From Cephalotus follicularis (Eukaryota > Streptophyta > Magnoliopsida > Oxalidales > Cephalotaceae), in the NCBI GenBank assembly GCA_001972305.1, contig BDDD01000876.1:1-64000 (forward strand): 64,000 nucleotides of DNA, in the 5' to 3' direction. Positions 1 through 11,790 of the stretch are shown in pieces (positions within the stretch are counted from its first letter, which is position 1; every line of letters begins with the position of its first letter). Made by a program: the position numbers and the translations under genes. The notes under the pieces were generated by a model, which did not search any database, was not told the DNA's origin, and saw only the letters and a list, made by a program, of their open reading frames with translations.

Positions 1-1089
1 ACCATATGTATATGGGTCCTCCCAATGTGTAGAGTTCGCACCATGTTTGTGGGTCCTCCCACATGTGTAGAGTCCGCACCATATGTATATGGGTCTATCA
101 TTCATGACATTCGCAACGAAAATGAAAGACAGGAATGGGTTATCTCGTTAGTCTCATACAACACAATCAATAATCCATTCCGTAGTTATGACCCAAAATC
201 ATGTATGTTTTAAATGATAGGGACCATTTTGTAAAGGATCTCTTAGGATCCACATCCGTCAAATCATGTAATATCATTTTTGTAATCATGAGTCATTTTG
301 TTTCATATTCAATGGCCATTTTCGTTTCCAGAATCCATTTTGTAATAAATTTTCATATATCATTTGGTTGGTCCCTATCGAGGTTATAATGAATGGAAAG
401 GAAGTCCAAATGGAAGTATCCGCACCCAGATGTTCCAATGGAACTATCCTGACCATTTTGAAATCCATACAATGGAGAGGAAGTCCAACTAAGATATCCG
501 TGTCTCGATATCCCAATGGAACTAACCTAACAATATTTGAAAACCATTTCAAAACCATTTGCGTAAAACTCTTTTATTGAGAACTTTCATTAAAACTTCA
601 CTTTGAACATTGATTTAGAAATCAAATGTGATACAAAAGGATTTCCATAGGTTACAAAGCCTTAGGGAGGCTTCCTATAAATCCATTTGTATAGAAACCT
701 ATTTCTGATCAAAACCACATAAAACAGTTGAGTTTAACTAAAACGGGGCACTAAGCGTCCATGCTTAGCCCTGAGTGACAACAGTTTTAGAAAACACAAG
801 TATAAAATGTCAACGGTTTGTTTGAAATCATAAAGCGTCGACTGTTTGGTTTAAAACATAAAAGCATCGACAGTTAAGAAGAAAAGGATCGACGGTTTTG
901 GCAAAAATATCGTTTTGCAAAATAGTTCGCAATTCAGTGAAAACCATATCCAAAACAGTTCAAAGCCCTTTTCAAGATTCATCCCATATCCCGTGAATTG
1001 AGAGCAGGCAAGAACTCATCTCCTTTTAATTCAATATCAAACCCTTATACCATATGCCATATGCAATATACATATCCATCCATATACTC

Positions 1090-1090
1090 G

Positions 1091-1148
<58 letters not shown>
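1090..1148. repeat. (TA)n(TG)n microsatellite
   Basis: Uninterrupted TA repeats run into TG repeats inside the family A LTR. The same LTR position carries shorter TA tracts in the H1 LTRs (about 17089-17106 and 29898-29925), so the tract has expanded in this copy. Confidence 0.9.
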
Positions 1149-1149
<1 letters not shown>

Positions 1150-2173
1150 AATCATGCATTCATACAATTACAATTCGTACACATATCAATCCATATAACC
1201 ATTTAGAATGCATGAATACAATGCAAGTAGTATAACCTGCTCTAGCGATCTACCATTCGTATACTACCGTCCCATACTGGCGTATACGAAAGGGATCAAC
1301 CAATAGTCATTTGAGCACGTACCATTGGAGCAAATGTATACCCTACCTATTAACGATTGAGCTTGCGAGTCGGGAGGACTTGCAGTAGAATCGACGAACT
1401 GCCGCCTCCTGTAAGCTCCACTCGTCGTTGCGAGCACAGATCCATCTTGTGTTAGCATAGCTCTATTCCTCTTTTAACATCGCTGCAATAACCATCACAC
1501 ATTTGTTACGACCTGCACAAAGGTAGCAATTACACATTGTCGTCACCAGAGTTCTGGCCAAATTCTGGCCAACCCAACAGGGCTCCAACCACGTCATAAA
1601 CAAGTTCCAAATTGAACGGTCTACACAAAACTGCTCAAGAGTCGCCGTGAATCGGTGCCGAAATGCCCTGTCACTGCCGGCAGTGAGTTCAACTCACTGA
1701 GTTGACTCGGCAGTAAACCACAATTCCGGTCACCACCCAAAAACGTCATACAATCATCAGGTCAACACACCACTACCTTAAACCGGCCAAGACTCAGCGC
1801 TAAACGCGCGGTCAAAGGCGGTAGCAAGTTAGGTTCGCTGAGTCAACTCGATAGTTCGAATCTGGCCAATTCCGACCGAATGACGCCTAATCGGTCACTG
1901 AAATAGGTGTAGCCGGTCTTCTAGGTGAAGACCGGACCCACCCGCGATGATTACCAGCGGTGGAACGCACGGTAACGGCGATAGTGACTTGGCGTCGGGG
2001 AGAAGAAAAAGAGAAGAAAAGATGAGAGCTTACCGGCGGGTTGGGGGGTCTAGACCGTTCATCGTCTCTTCCTGGTCTGGCGGCTAGCTCCAGCGTCTTC
2101 CCCGGCGCACCAGCAGCCCTCTCTCCCTTTCTCTCCCGTTGGTCTCTCCCACTCTCGCGTTTGTCTCTTCTTC

Positions 2174-2202
2174 ACACACGGGTGCCTTATGCGCCCGTGT
2201 GT
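2174..2202. other. GC-rich hairpin in family A LTR
   Basis: A 12-bp inverted repeat (ACACACGGGTGC paired with GCGCCCGTGTGT, one G-T pair) surrounds a 5-base loop. Equivalent hairpins lie at the same place in the other family A-like LTRs at about 6041-6058, 9687-9709, 32109-32131 and 44720-44740. Confidence 0.7.
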
Positions 2203-2521
2203 TCCTCTTTTTTTTTCTTTTCTTTTAGTCTTTTGTCTCTTCTTTAGTATTTACCAGCCAAAATACTAAGGTTTGGGTCCTGATTAATCCGCAAATTGAG
2301 ATATTAATTATCCGAACAGTCACCAAAATAATCGCAATAATAATGCGAACACAGGGCCTTATTGTCGTGCCTTAAAAATGGGCTTTATTGACCGTTTTGG
2401 GCCTAATAATTGCAGGCTTTAATGCGCAATGCCTTTTATCACTCCGGACCTCCGTCCGCTTAGCACGGACATACACTGTACTAATATTACAATAATTATT
2501 TATGAAATTACGGGCATTACA

Positions 2522-2849
2522 GTTATGATTTACGTCATTTCAGGGTTTCTTTTTGCAAAGAACATAAATGTATCGTCATAAGTTGTTCGCCGTTATTTTG
2601 GGTTCAAATTCGTTTTCAGAGATCCTTTAGTGCGTCAATTTATCGTTCTTATATTTCCACTGTCGTAATTGTAAATTTTAAAAACTCATGTTTTAAGTCG
2701 TTTTCGGGGATTTTTTTTACAAACAGCATTATTGCATCACCGTAAGTTTTTACCCTTGTTTTTCGGATCAAATTCACGTTCCGAGATCATTTAGTGGGTC
2801 AATTTTATCGTTCTTATATTTCTAGGGTCGTAATTGTAAATTTTGAAAA
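2522..2849. repeat. 163-bp satellite, two monomers between LTRs
   Basis: Two diverged monomers of the satellite seen at 6373-9014 and 39540-44369 are left between two LTR insertions. The stretch has the monomer landmarks 'gggtttctttttgca', 'gtcaaattc', 'atttatcgttcttatat' and 'gaaaagttat'. No coding potential is evident. Confidence 0.9.
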
Positions 2850-2854
2850 GTTAT

Positions 2855-5800
2855 TGTCACACCCCGTTTTACAAACAACAACAAAAGTGGTGGCAATCAA
2901 CATATAAATCTGGCTTATGCAATTTACCATAAATTTAAAACTTTCCATATCCATTAACAACTTGCGGAAGCATTTAAACATAAGCCGAATTATAACGTAA
3001 CATGCATCCCATACTACATGTTACAACAATAACATCATCAAAGTTAACTGCCCACAAACGGAGCGTGAACAATATACATCAATACATCGATTCATTTATT
3101 ACAATGATCCATTAACATTTCTCAAAAGTAAAAACAACATAAAACTCCATTCGCTCCACGGAGCTCAACTGTAACAATCCACTGCATCAACCTGAAATCA
3201 ATCTGAAATTGTAGGGGGTTAGGCTTTGTCCTCACTCGGCTAAGTATAAATACAGTTCGGTTTCAATGATAATGCATGTCATGTATGGATGCACAGTTAT
3301 GTAGTACGGTATATATATAAATATATACATATGTGTATCTATATATGCATATTCACAGTAAAGGTGCAACCCGTTAGGGCTACATCAACACAATCACAGT
3401 CATGTCCTCAGCGGACCAAACAATCCATCAGTTATGCCTCAACGGGCCGATCAATCCAGAAATCAGGTCACTAAGACCCATCAGTCCAATTTAAGTTGCT
3501 TACACAACAGTGCTTAGCAACCGGTTACTTAGACAACAGTGCTTAGTAACCAAAAAGGAAACCCAAGCTACTTACTCAACAGAGCTTAGTAGCTTCCGTA
3601 TATGGAATCTCTGGCTACTTACTCAACAGAGCTTAGCAGGGGAGTTCCTGGCTACTTACTCAACAGAGCTTAGTAACCCAAAAGGGAGTCCCTAGCTACT
3701 TACTCAACAGAGCTTAGTAACCATTGTATGGGAAACTCAAGCTACTTACTCAACAGAGCTTAGTAGCTTCCGTATATGGAATCTCCGGCTACTTACTCAA
3801 CAGAGCTTAGCGGGGGAGCTCCTGGCTACTTACTCAATAGTGCTTAGTAACCCAAAAGGGAGTCCCTGGCTACTTACTCAACAGAGCTTAGTAACCATTG
3901 TATGGGAAACCCAAGCTACTTACTCAACAGAGCTTAGTAGCTTCCATATATGGAATCTCTGGCTACTTACTCAACAGAGCTTAGCAGTGGAGTTCCTGGC
4001 TACTTACTCAACAGAGCTTAGTAACCCAAAAGGGAGTCCCTGGCTACTTACTCAACAGAGCTTAGTAACCCAAAAGGGAGTCCCTGGCTACTTACTCAAC
4101 AGAGCTTAGTAACCATTGCATGGGAAACCCTAGCTACTTACTCAATAGAGCTTAGTAGCTACCATATATGGAATCTCCGGTTACTTACTCAACAGAGCTT
4201 AGCAGTGGAGTTCCTAGCTACTTACTCAACAGAGTTTAGCAGCCAAACACAATCAATCAATCCATTAAAAGTAATTATTAACAAATATAAAACTTGTAAA
4301 CAATACATTTCCAAATGTACATCGGTCCTTTTAAAACGGTGCACAGTCTTGGCTACTTACCCAACAGGGCTTAGTATTCATCACAAGTTTCTCAATCCAT
4401 TTCAAGTAATTTATAAATATAAACACTTTAAAAACATATATATTTGCTCAATATATATAACTATCCTTTTGGAAAACATACATTTCCATATAACAATGAT
4501 TTAATAAACCATTTATACACTTCTAAAATGAAGAACATTTTAGAAAATAGGTGATAGCTCAATCAACAATTGTATGCAATGCGAACATATGCTCAATAAT
4601 GCAAACAGGCTCTATTCGCGTAAACATGCACCATAATGGCGCTAATGTTCAACCCAGTCACTTAAGCGTTGCCGCTTAACTCTTAGCGTTAATGCTTTCA
4701 ACCAGAAACTTTACGCGTCAACATCTCATCCCTTTGGCATCGATGCTCTGAGGTACGAACCTCAGGCGTCAACGGCACACATGTCCATTCTCACACACAA
4801 CGAATCGTGGCGTCGAAGTTTCCTGTAAGCGTCGACATTTATCGCGAATCAGGACTCATTCTCCGTATAACAATCCATAGCATCGACGCTTCTTTCCTAA
4901 GCGTCGACGGTTAAGCGAACCAAAACACGGTTCCTTCAACACGTCTCAAAACCAAAAGAGTTCAAAGCATACAACACATGTCATTCAATTCGCAATCATC
5001 GAAAAACACAATATGCAGACAGGTTAACTATTCATAACAACCCTAACACAGTCACACAATCCATAATCCACAGTCCACAATCATTCTACGACACGGTATG
5101 CATAACAGGTTAACTACTCACAGTAACCCTAACACAGTCACACAATTCACAATCCGCAAACTATGCATTTCATCAATGGCAATACAATATTATTGAACTC
5201 AAACTTGCATGTATAGCTTCCCCTACCTGTTATAGCAGTAACAACCATACAGTTGAGCTGCACGTTCAATTGTCGAACCTTTTCGATAACCATTGAACCG
5301 AAGCCGGTTCTTGTCGATTGGTTAAGTCCCTCAATGCCAAAACCAATTGCCACTCACACACTGAACATACAACACATTTCCATCATGTTCGACGCACAAA
5401 ACATTTCCGTCGCCGAAACGCCGGCCGGATTTTGACCGACACAACCAGGCGGTGAAACACCCATCAACGGGTTCCACATTGAACAGTCTACTCAAAACCG
5501 GTCAAGACTCGCCGGGAATCGGCACTGAACGCCGTACCACAGCCGGGAGCGAGTTGCGACTCACTGAGTCGACTCGCCGGACCTCAACAGGTCTGATCAC
5601 CACCCAAAAATGCCACACATTCACCAGTCCTACACGTCCCTGCCCGTGACTCGCCAAGACTTGGCGCTAAACGCACGGTCCAAGGCGGCAGTGAGTCGAC
5701 TCAGTTAAGCCATTTCGGCCAAATCACGCCTCACCGATGGTGGAAATGGGTAGAGTGGACCTTCTACACCATAACCCACGCCATCCGCGTTGCTAACGGC

Positions 5801-6372
5801 GCTGGGAAACGCTGGGAGGAGGCGCAACAGTGGTGGCAGAGGAGAAGAAGAAAGAAGAGAAAAGAGAAGGGGGAAGGAGGAGTTACCGTCCGTTGGCGTG
5901 CCTGGGTTGACCGGCGTGCTCTCCCGGTCCGGCGGCTGGCTCAGACGCGCTCTCTCTCCCTCTGCTCCAACTTCTCTCCCACTCTCGCTCGCTCTCTCTC
6001 TGGCGCGGGCGCACACAGCGCCTGCTGCCTTCCTTTTGCGCGGGCGCACATGCGCCCGTGTCTCTCCCTCTTTCCTTTTATTAATTTTTGCTTCCTCCTT
6101 AGTATTTTCTGGTAAAATACGAAGGTACGGGTCCAGATTTTTCTGCGAATCGCGACATAAATTATCCAAACGACCCCAAAAATAATCGCAATAAAAATGC
6201 GAACATTTGGGCTTTATTGTCGAGCATTAAAAATAGGCTTTATTAGCCGTTTTGGCCAACGTAATTACGGCTTAAATGCGTAATGCCTTTTTATTACTCC
6301 GGCTCTATCGATTTATTGCGACTGTACACGCACCAATTTCATAATAATTATTTATGAAATTTGGGGCGTTTA
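2855..6372 (-). mobile_element. Solo LTR, family B (A-like 5' half), TSD GTTAT
   Basis: The LTR starts TGTCACACCCCG at 2855. It ends at 6372 with a decayed form of the usual GCGTTACA. The flanks 2850-2854 and 6373-6377 are both GTTAT, and satellite runs on in phase on each side, so this is a solo LTR in satellite. Its minus-strand 5' half resembles family A LTRs (hairpin near 6041, GAGTCGACTC palindromes near 5555-5580 and 5690-5705). Its 3' half is family B, with the shared block TTTGTCCTCACTCGGC at 3225-3240. A splice-donor-like AG|GTAGGGG lies on the minus strand near 5220-5230. Confidence 0.95.
3568..4240. repeat. Minisatellite with ~173-bp higher-order period
   Basis: A core GCTACTTACTCAACAGAG followed by CTTAG recurs at 3568, 3614, 3651, 3695, 3741, 3788, 3825, 3869, 3915, 3962, 3999, 4043, 4087, 4132, 4180 and 4217. 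The spacings are 46, 37, 44, 46, 47, 37, 44, 46, 47, 37, 44, 44, 45, 48 and 37. Four spacer types recur in fixed order, giving a 173-174-bp higher-order unit, with one 44-bp unit duplicated at 4043-4087. Weaker flanking cores lie at about 3500-3560 and 4350-4375. Core plus spacer start forms an inverted repeat (GCTACT ... AGTAGC). Open frames across it are a by-product of repetition. Confidence 0.93.
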
Positions 6373-9014
6373 GTTATGTTTTAAGTCATTTATGGGTTTC
6401 TTTTTGTAAACAATATTAAAGCATTGTTGTAAGTTTTTTGCCTTGATTTCGTGGTCAAATTCATTTTCTGAGATCGTTTAGTGGGTTAATTTATCGTTCT
6501 TATATTTTTAGGGGCGTAATTGTAAATTTTAAAAAGTTATGTTTTAAGTTGTTTCAGGGATTGTTTTTACAGACAACATAAATGCATCGTTGTAAATTTT
6601 TTCCTGTTATTTGGTGGTCCAATTCGCTTTCCAAGATTGTTCAGTGGGTTAATTTATCGTTCTTATATTTCCAAGGGCATAATTATAAATTTTGAAAAGT
6701 TATGTTTTAAGTCGTTTCAGGATTTGTTTTTGCAAACAACATAAATGCATCGTTATAGGTTATTTGCCGTGATTTTGAGGTCAAATTCGTGTTTTGAAAT
6801 CGTTTAGTAGGTCAATTTATCGTTCTTATATTTCTATGGGCGTAATCATAAATTTTGAAAAGTTATGTTTTGATTCGTCTCCTGGTTTCTTTTTGCAAGA
6901 AACGTAAATGCATCGTCATAAGTTTTTTACCATTATTTTGAGGTCAAATTCGCGTTCCGAGTAAGATTAGTGTGTCAATTTATCGATCTTATATTTCTAT
7001 GGGCGTAATTTTAAATTTTAAAAATTTATGTTTTAAGTCGTTTCTGGGTTTCTTTTTGATACATAATAAATGCATCGTCGTAAGTTTTTTTGCAGTGATT
7101 TTGGGGTCAAATTCGCTTATCGAGATCGTTTGGTAAGTCAATTTATTGTTCTAATATTTCTAGGGGCCTAACTTTAAAATTTTGAAAAGTTATGTTTTAA
7201 GTCGTTTCAGGGTTTCTTTTTATAGACAACATAAATGTATCGTCATAAGTTGTTTGTCATGATTTTAGGGTCAAATTCACGTTCCAAGATCGTTTAGTGA
7301 GTCAATTTATCATTCTTATATTTTTTAGGGGCGTACTCGTAAATTTTGAAAAGTTAAGTTTTTAGTCATTTTCGTGTTTATTATTGCAAACAACATAAAT
7401 GCATCGTCGTAAGTTGTTTGCCATTATTTTGGAGTCAATTTCATTTTCCGAGACCGTTTATTGGGTAAATTTATCGTTCTAATACTTTTAGGGGCGAATT
7501 GTAAATTTTAAAAAGTTATAATTTAAGTAGTTTCAGGGTTTCTTTTTGCAAACATCATAAATGCATCGTCGTAAGTTTTTTGCCGTGATTTTGGGTTCAA
7601 ATTCGCGTTCCAAGATCGTCTATTGTGTCAATTTATCGTTCTTATATTTCTAGGGGCGTAATTATAAATTTTAAAAAGTTATGATTTAGGTCGTTTTAGG
7701 GTTTCTTTTTGCGGACAACATAAATGTATAGTCGTAAGTTATTTTCCGTGATTATGGGGTCAAATTCTCTTCCTGAGATCGTTTATTGGGTCAATTTATT
7801 GTTCTTATATTTCCAGGGGTGTAATTGTAAATTTCAAAAAGTTATGTTTTAAGTCGTTTCTTGATTTGTTTTTGCAAACAACATTAATTCATCGGCTTAA
7901 GTTTTTTTCCGTGATTTTGGTGTCAAATTCGAGTTCCGAGATCATTTAGTGGGTCAATTTATCATTCTTATATTTATATGGACGTAATTATAAATTTTGA
8001 AAAGTTATGTTTTAAGTCGTTTCAAGATTTCTTTTTAAAGAGAAAATAAATACATCATCGTAAGTTGTTTTCCGTTATTTTGGGGTCAAATTCGCCTTCC
8101 GAGACCATTTAGTGGGTCAATTTATCGTTCTTATATTTCTAGGGGCGTAATTGTAAATTTGAAAAAGTTATGTTTTAAGTCGTTTCAGGGTTTCTTTTTG
8201 CATAGAACATAAATACATCGTCGTAAGTTGTTTTCCGTTATTTTGGGGTCAAATTCGCCTGCAGAGATCGTTTAGTGGGTCAATTTATCGTTCTTATATT
8301 TCTAAGGGCGTAATTGTAAATTTTAAAAAGTTAGAATTTAAGTTGTTTCATGGTTTGTTTTTGCAGACAACATACAAGCATCGTCGTAAGATTTTTGCCG
8401 TGATTTTGGGGTCAAATTTGCGTCCAATATCGTTTAGTGGGTCAATTTATTGTTCTTATATTTTAAAAGGCGTAATTGTGAATTTTGAAAAGCTACGATT
8501 TAAGTCGTTTCAGGGTTTCTTTTTGCAGACAACATAAATGCATCGCTGTATGCTGTTTGCTGTTATTTTGGGGTCAAATTCGCGTTCTGAGATCGTTTAG
8601 TTGGTCAATTTATCGTTGTTATATTTTTAGGGGCGTAATCATAAATTGTTAAAAGTTATGATTTAAGTCGTTTCAGGGTTTCTTTTTGGGGATAAAAAAA
8701 ATGTATCATCGTAAGTTGTTTGCCATGATTTTGCGGTCAAATTCGCGTTTCAAGATCGTTTAGTAGGTCAATTTATCGTTCTTTTATTTCTAAGGACGTA
8801 ATTGTAAATTTCAAAAAGTTATGTTTTAAGTCATTTTAGGGTTTCTTTTTGCAGAGAACATAAATGCATCGTGGAAAGTTGTTTGCCTTTATTTTCGGGT
8901 CAAATTCGAGTTTTGATATCGTTTAGTAGGTCAATTTATCGTTATTATATTTTTAGGGGCGTAAATGTAAATTTTAAAAAGTTATGTTTTAAGTTAATTT
9001 AGGGTTTATTTTTA
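6373..9014. repeat. 163-bp satellite array, about 16 monomers
   Basis: The landmarks 'gggtttctttttgca', 'cataaatgcatcgtcgtaagt', 'gtcaaattcg', 'gatcgtttagtgggtcaatt' and 'gaaaagttatgtttaag' (given here in short consensus pieces) recur about every 163 bp, with substitutions and small indels. The array is AT-rich and has no convincing ORF. It has the same orientation as the array at 39540-44369. The right end runs into an LTR remnant near 9015. Confidence 0.95.
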
Positions 9015-9898
9015 CACACAGGTAGCAAATACACATTGTCATCACCGGAGCTCAGGCCAGATTCCGGCCAACCCATCGGGGCTTCGGCCACGCCATAAAT
9101 AGGTTCCACATTGAATGAGCTACACAAAACCGCTTAAGACTTGCCATGAATCTGCGCCGAACGTCGTGTCACAGGCGGCAGTGAGTTCAACTCACTGAGT
9201 TGACTCGCTGATCTTCAACAACTTCGGTCACCACCCAAAAATTCCACAAAGCCATCAGTTCTACGCGTCTCTGGCCGAGACTCGCCATGACTCGGCGCTA
9301 ATCGCGCGGTCATAGGCGCCAGTGAGTCAACTCGCTGAGTCAACTCGGCCAACTGATTCCGACCGATTCCGACCGAAATATGCCTCAACGGTGGTCAAAA
9401 CGAGCAGAGCTAGCCTTCTAGAGGAAGACCCGCTCCATCCGCGATGTCAATGGCTGCGAAAATGCTCGGCCGAAGCGCACAGAATCGGGGAGAGAGAAGA
9501 GAAGAAATGAAGGAAAAGAGAAGAGGAAGGAGGAGTAACCGTCGGTTGGAGGTCCTGGGCTGCTCGCCGTCCTCTCCCGGTCATGTGGTTGGCTCCGGCG
9601 TCGTCTCTGGCGCTCTCTCTCCCTTTCTCTCCCTAGTTCTCTCCCGTTGCTCTCTCTCACCCTTGCGTCTCTTTCTTCTTTCTTTGCACGGGCGCCTTAT
9701 GCGCCCGTGTCTCATTTCTTCTTCCTTTAATTTTTGTCTCTTCTTCAGTATTTACCAGCCAAAATACTAAGGCCTGGGTGCCGTTTAATCCGCAACTTGC
9801 GATATTAATTATTCGAACAGCCACCAAAATAATCGCAATAATATTGCGAACATAGGGCCTTACTGTTGCGCATTAAAAATGGGCTTTATTAGCCGTTT
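9015..9898 (-). mobile_element. H2 3' LTR, left part
   Basis: The stretch aligns with 1510-2390 of the LTR at 1-2521, including GAGTCGACTC-type palindromes (9185-9215, 9330-9350), the hairpin at 9687-9709 and the 'caaaatactaagg' segment. The outer part of the LTR is missing where it meets satellite. H1 interrupts it after CGTTT (9894-9898), and it resumes at 30984. Confidence 0.88.
9687..9709. other. GC-rich hairpin in LTR
   Basis: Perfect 9-bp stem CACGGGCGC / GCGCCCGTG with loop CTTAT. It holds the same place as the hairpins in the other family A-like LTRs. Confidence 0.75.
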
Positions 9899-11324
9899 TG
9901 TCGCGCCCCGAACCGCAAGGGTAAACCCCCACGATCTGACGTATGATATTCATTCTCTTCAGTCATTCAATCATATATAATCATACTCCAAAAAGTGCTA
10001 TAAATTTTAAACTTTAAATCAAAGTCACATAAGCGGAAGAACCATTATATAACATCAGCAGAATAATCAAATCAAATAAAAACTAACTCTTAAAATCTCC
10101 CGAAATTTCGGCATAAAGTATTCATTTATAGGATTAAACCCCCTGTAAAGGAAAACTCAATTTATATCTCAACACTCCCGAAGGAGGAAACAACAGTTTA
10201 TATACATATACGGGCTCAGCCCTCAGCAATCATAACTAAACCAATATCAGATCATTCTTGTAACACCTGGTATTTTCCTAATTGTAATATTTCGTTTTGA
10301 GATGTAATCTTAAACTTGAATTAATCAGAATGTTGGAGATTTCAACCTCAAAGATATTTCCAAACCCTAAATATTGTTTTGGAAAAGGAATGTGTGTGTT
10401 AAACTTGAAAACGGCGCAGTTTTGGAAGAAACGCGTCGATGTCTTTTGGAAGACGTCGACGCCTATGGGAACAGAGGTGCACGTGAATGCATGGACATGC
10501 ACATCGATGTAAGGTGAAGACATTGACACCTTCTGGTGAAAGAGAAAAAGACATCGACGTCTAAGGAAAGATGTCGATGCCTTTGTAAAGAACATCTGTC
10601 ACGATTGACACTGACATAGTGACATGCAATGGGCAATTTTGAGGCATCATCCAGACGCCGTGACATGCACAATGAGACGTGTTGATCATGCTGGTGTGTT
10701 GCCAGGCATGGTCCAAACGTGTCCTTGACATGGTGCATGCAAGAGGATATTCCATTGGCACCTGCAACCTACAGAAAGGAAGGGAAATGAGCCAAAACCA
10801 GAGAGTGAGAAGGGTGAACACGGGAGTGTGTGGTTATCTGTGAAGCAAGAGCGAAGGGGAGGGTTCCTGCCATGATAAAGCACCTATTCCTTCCTCTCTC
10901 TCTCTCAGCTAAAAATAGTGTGAAAGAGAAACAGTGAGTGTGAGGAAGAGAGAGCCACCATTGTTGAGCTTGATTGGAGCTAGAACTTGGAGCCCATGGA
11001 TAGCAGTTGCTGGGAGGATCTTGGAGCTGCTGTGGCCAGAACCTGGGAACTCAAAAAGGTGGACTTTCCAATTCCTAACTTGGAACAACAAGGTAGGGGA
11101 AAGTGATAATCTTATACATGCATTTTGGGTTTTAAGTTAATGAATACCATTGATGATTTGCATGTTAATGGGTGAATTGTGATTCTGGACTTGTTGTGAT
11201 GACTACTATGATGTACAGAGTTAACATGCATGTGTAAATTGTATGAATATTGAACTGGGTTGTTAATGGATGATTTTGATAATGGCTTGCTGTGTTAAAA
11301 CTATGGAGAAAATGTTCTGGGCTG

Positions 11325-11790
11325 GATAAGCGTCGACGTCTATCCATAGACGTCGATATCTTCGTGTTCGTATGAAAAAGACATCGATGTTTGAGTAAAA
11401 GCATCGACGCCTTTTATGGGTAATCATAGAAGTGTAATGTTTATTGCAGATGACAATTTAGCCACTTGGGATTACATGTTTGATTACGGATTAACGTTCT
11501 GGTTACATACTCTGATAACCAGTAGCTTTTCTTACGCCTTGAGAGGTTAAGTTTCGCTTATATGAGGATTTAGGGGCTGGATGCTTCCCTCCATAATCCA
11601 GACTCGTGAACTGATACCTTCTGGTATCATAAAGACATCGATGTCTTTAGAAAGGTATCGACGTCTTTGATCCAAAAACACCTGGGAATAACTATACATA
11701 GGATCGACGCCTTAGGGTAAAGACGTAGACGCCTTAGGGTAAAGACGTCGATGCCTTAGGGATAGACATCGACGCCTATCTCCCTGTTTA
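11325..11790. repeat. GACGTCGACGTC palindrome cluster
   Basis: Variants of AGACGTCGA(C/T)GTCTTT recur. The run with centres at about 11705, 11727, 11749 and 11770 is spaced 21-22 bp. Most variants differ by CG to TG or CA. A second cluster of the same type is at about 10435-10580 in the same LTR. Confidence 0.85.

Larger units (their letters stand above)
1..2521 (-). mobile_element. LTR of family A, incomplete at window edge
   Basis: Read on the minus strand this begins TGTAATGCCCG at 2521 and matches the complete solo LTR at 31794-35293 along its length. About 1 kb of its far end lies left of the window, so I cannot say whether it is solo or part of an element. It contains GAGTCGACTC-type palindromes (about 1690-1715 and 1830-1850), GCGTCGAC-type motifs (about 836-895), a GC hairpin at 2174-2202 and a CT/GA-rich tract. 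It abuts satellite at 2522; the first satellite bases, GTTAT (2522-2526), are the likely target duplication, but the other copy is off-window. Confidence 0.85.

Noticed and set aside
3840..4109. 89-codon ORF with repeated TYSTEL
   Set aside because: Translation of the minisatellite in the LTR.
3568..4240. Regular 22-27-bp repeats with spacers, like a CRISPR array
   Set aside because: The spacers recur in a cyclic order, the array lies in a plant LTR with target duplications, and no cas genes are present. It is a minisatellite.
5705..6185. Long open frames on both strands (154 and 131 codons), also 44660-45199
   Set aside because: They lie in the GC-rich, purine/pyrimidine-biased front part of LTRs, where stops are rare. 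Low-complexity translation, no domain, not conserved between LTR copies.
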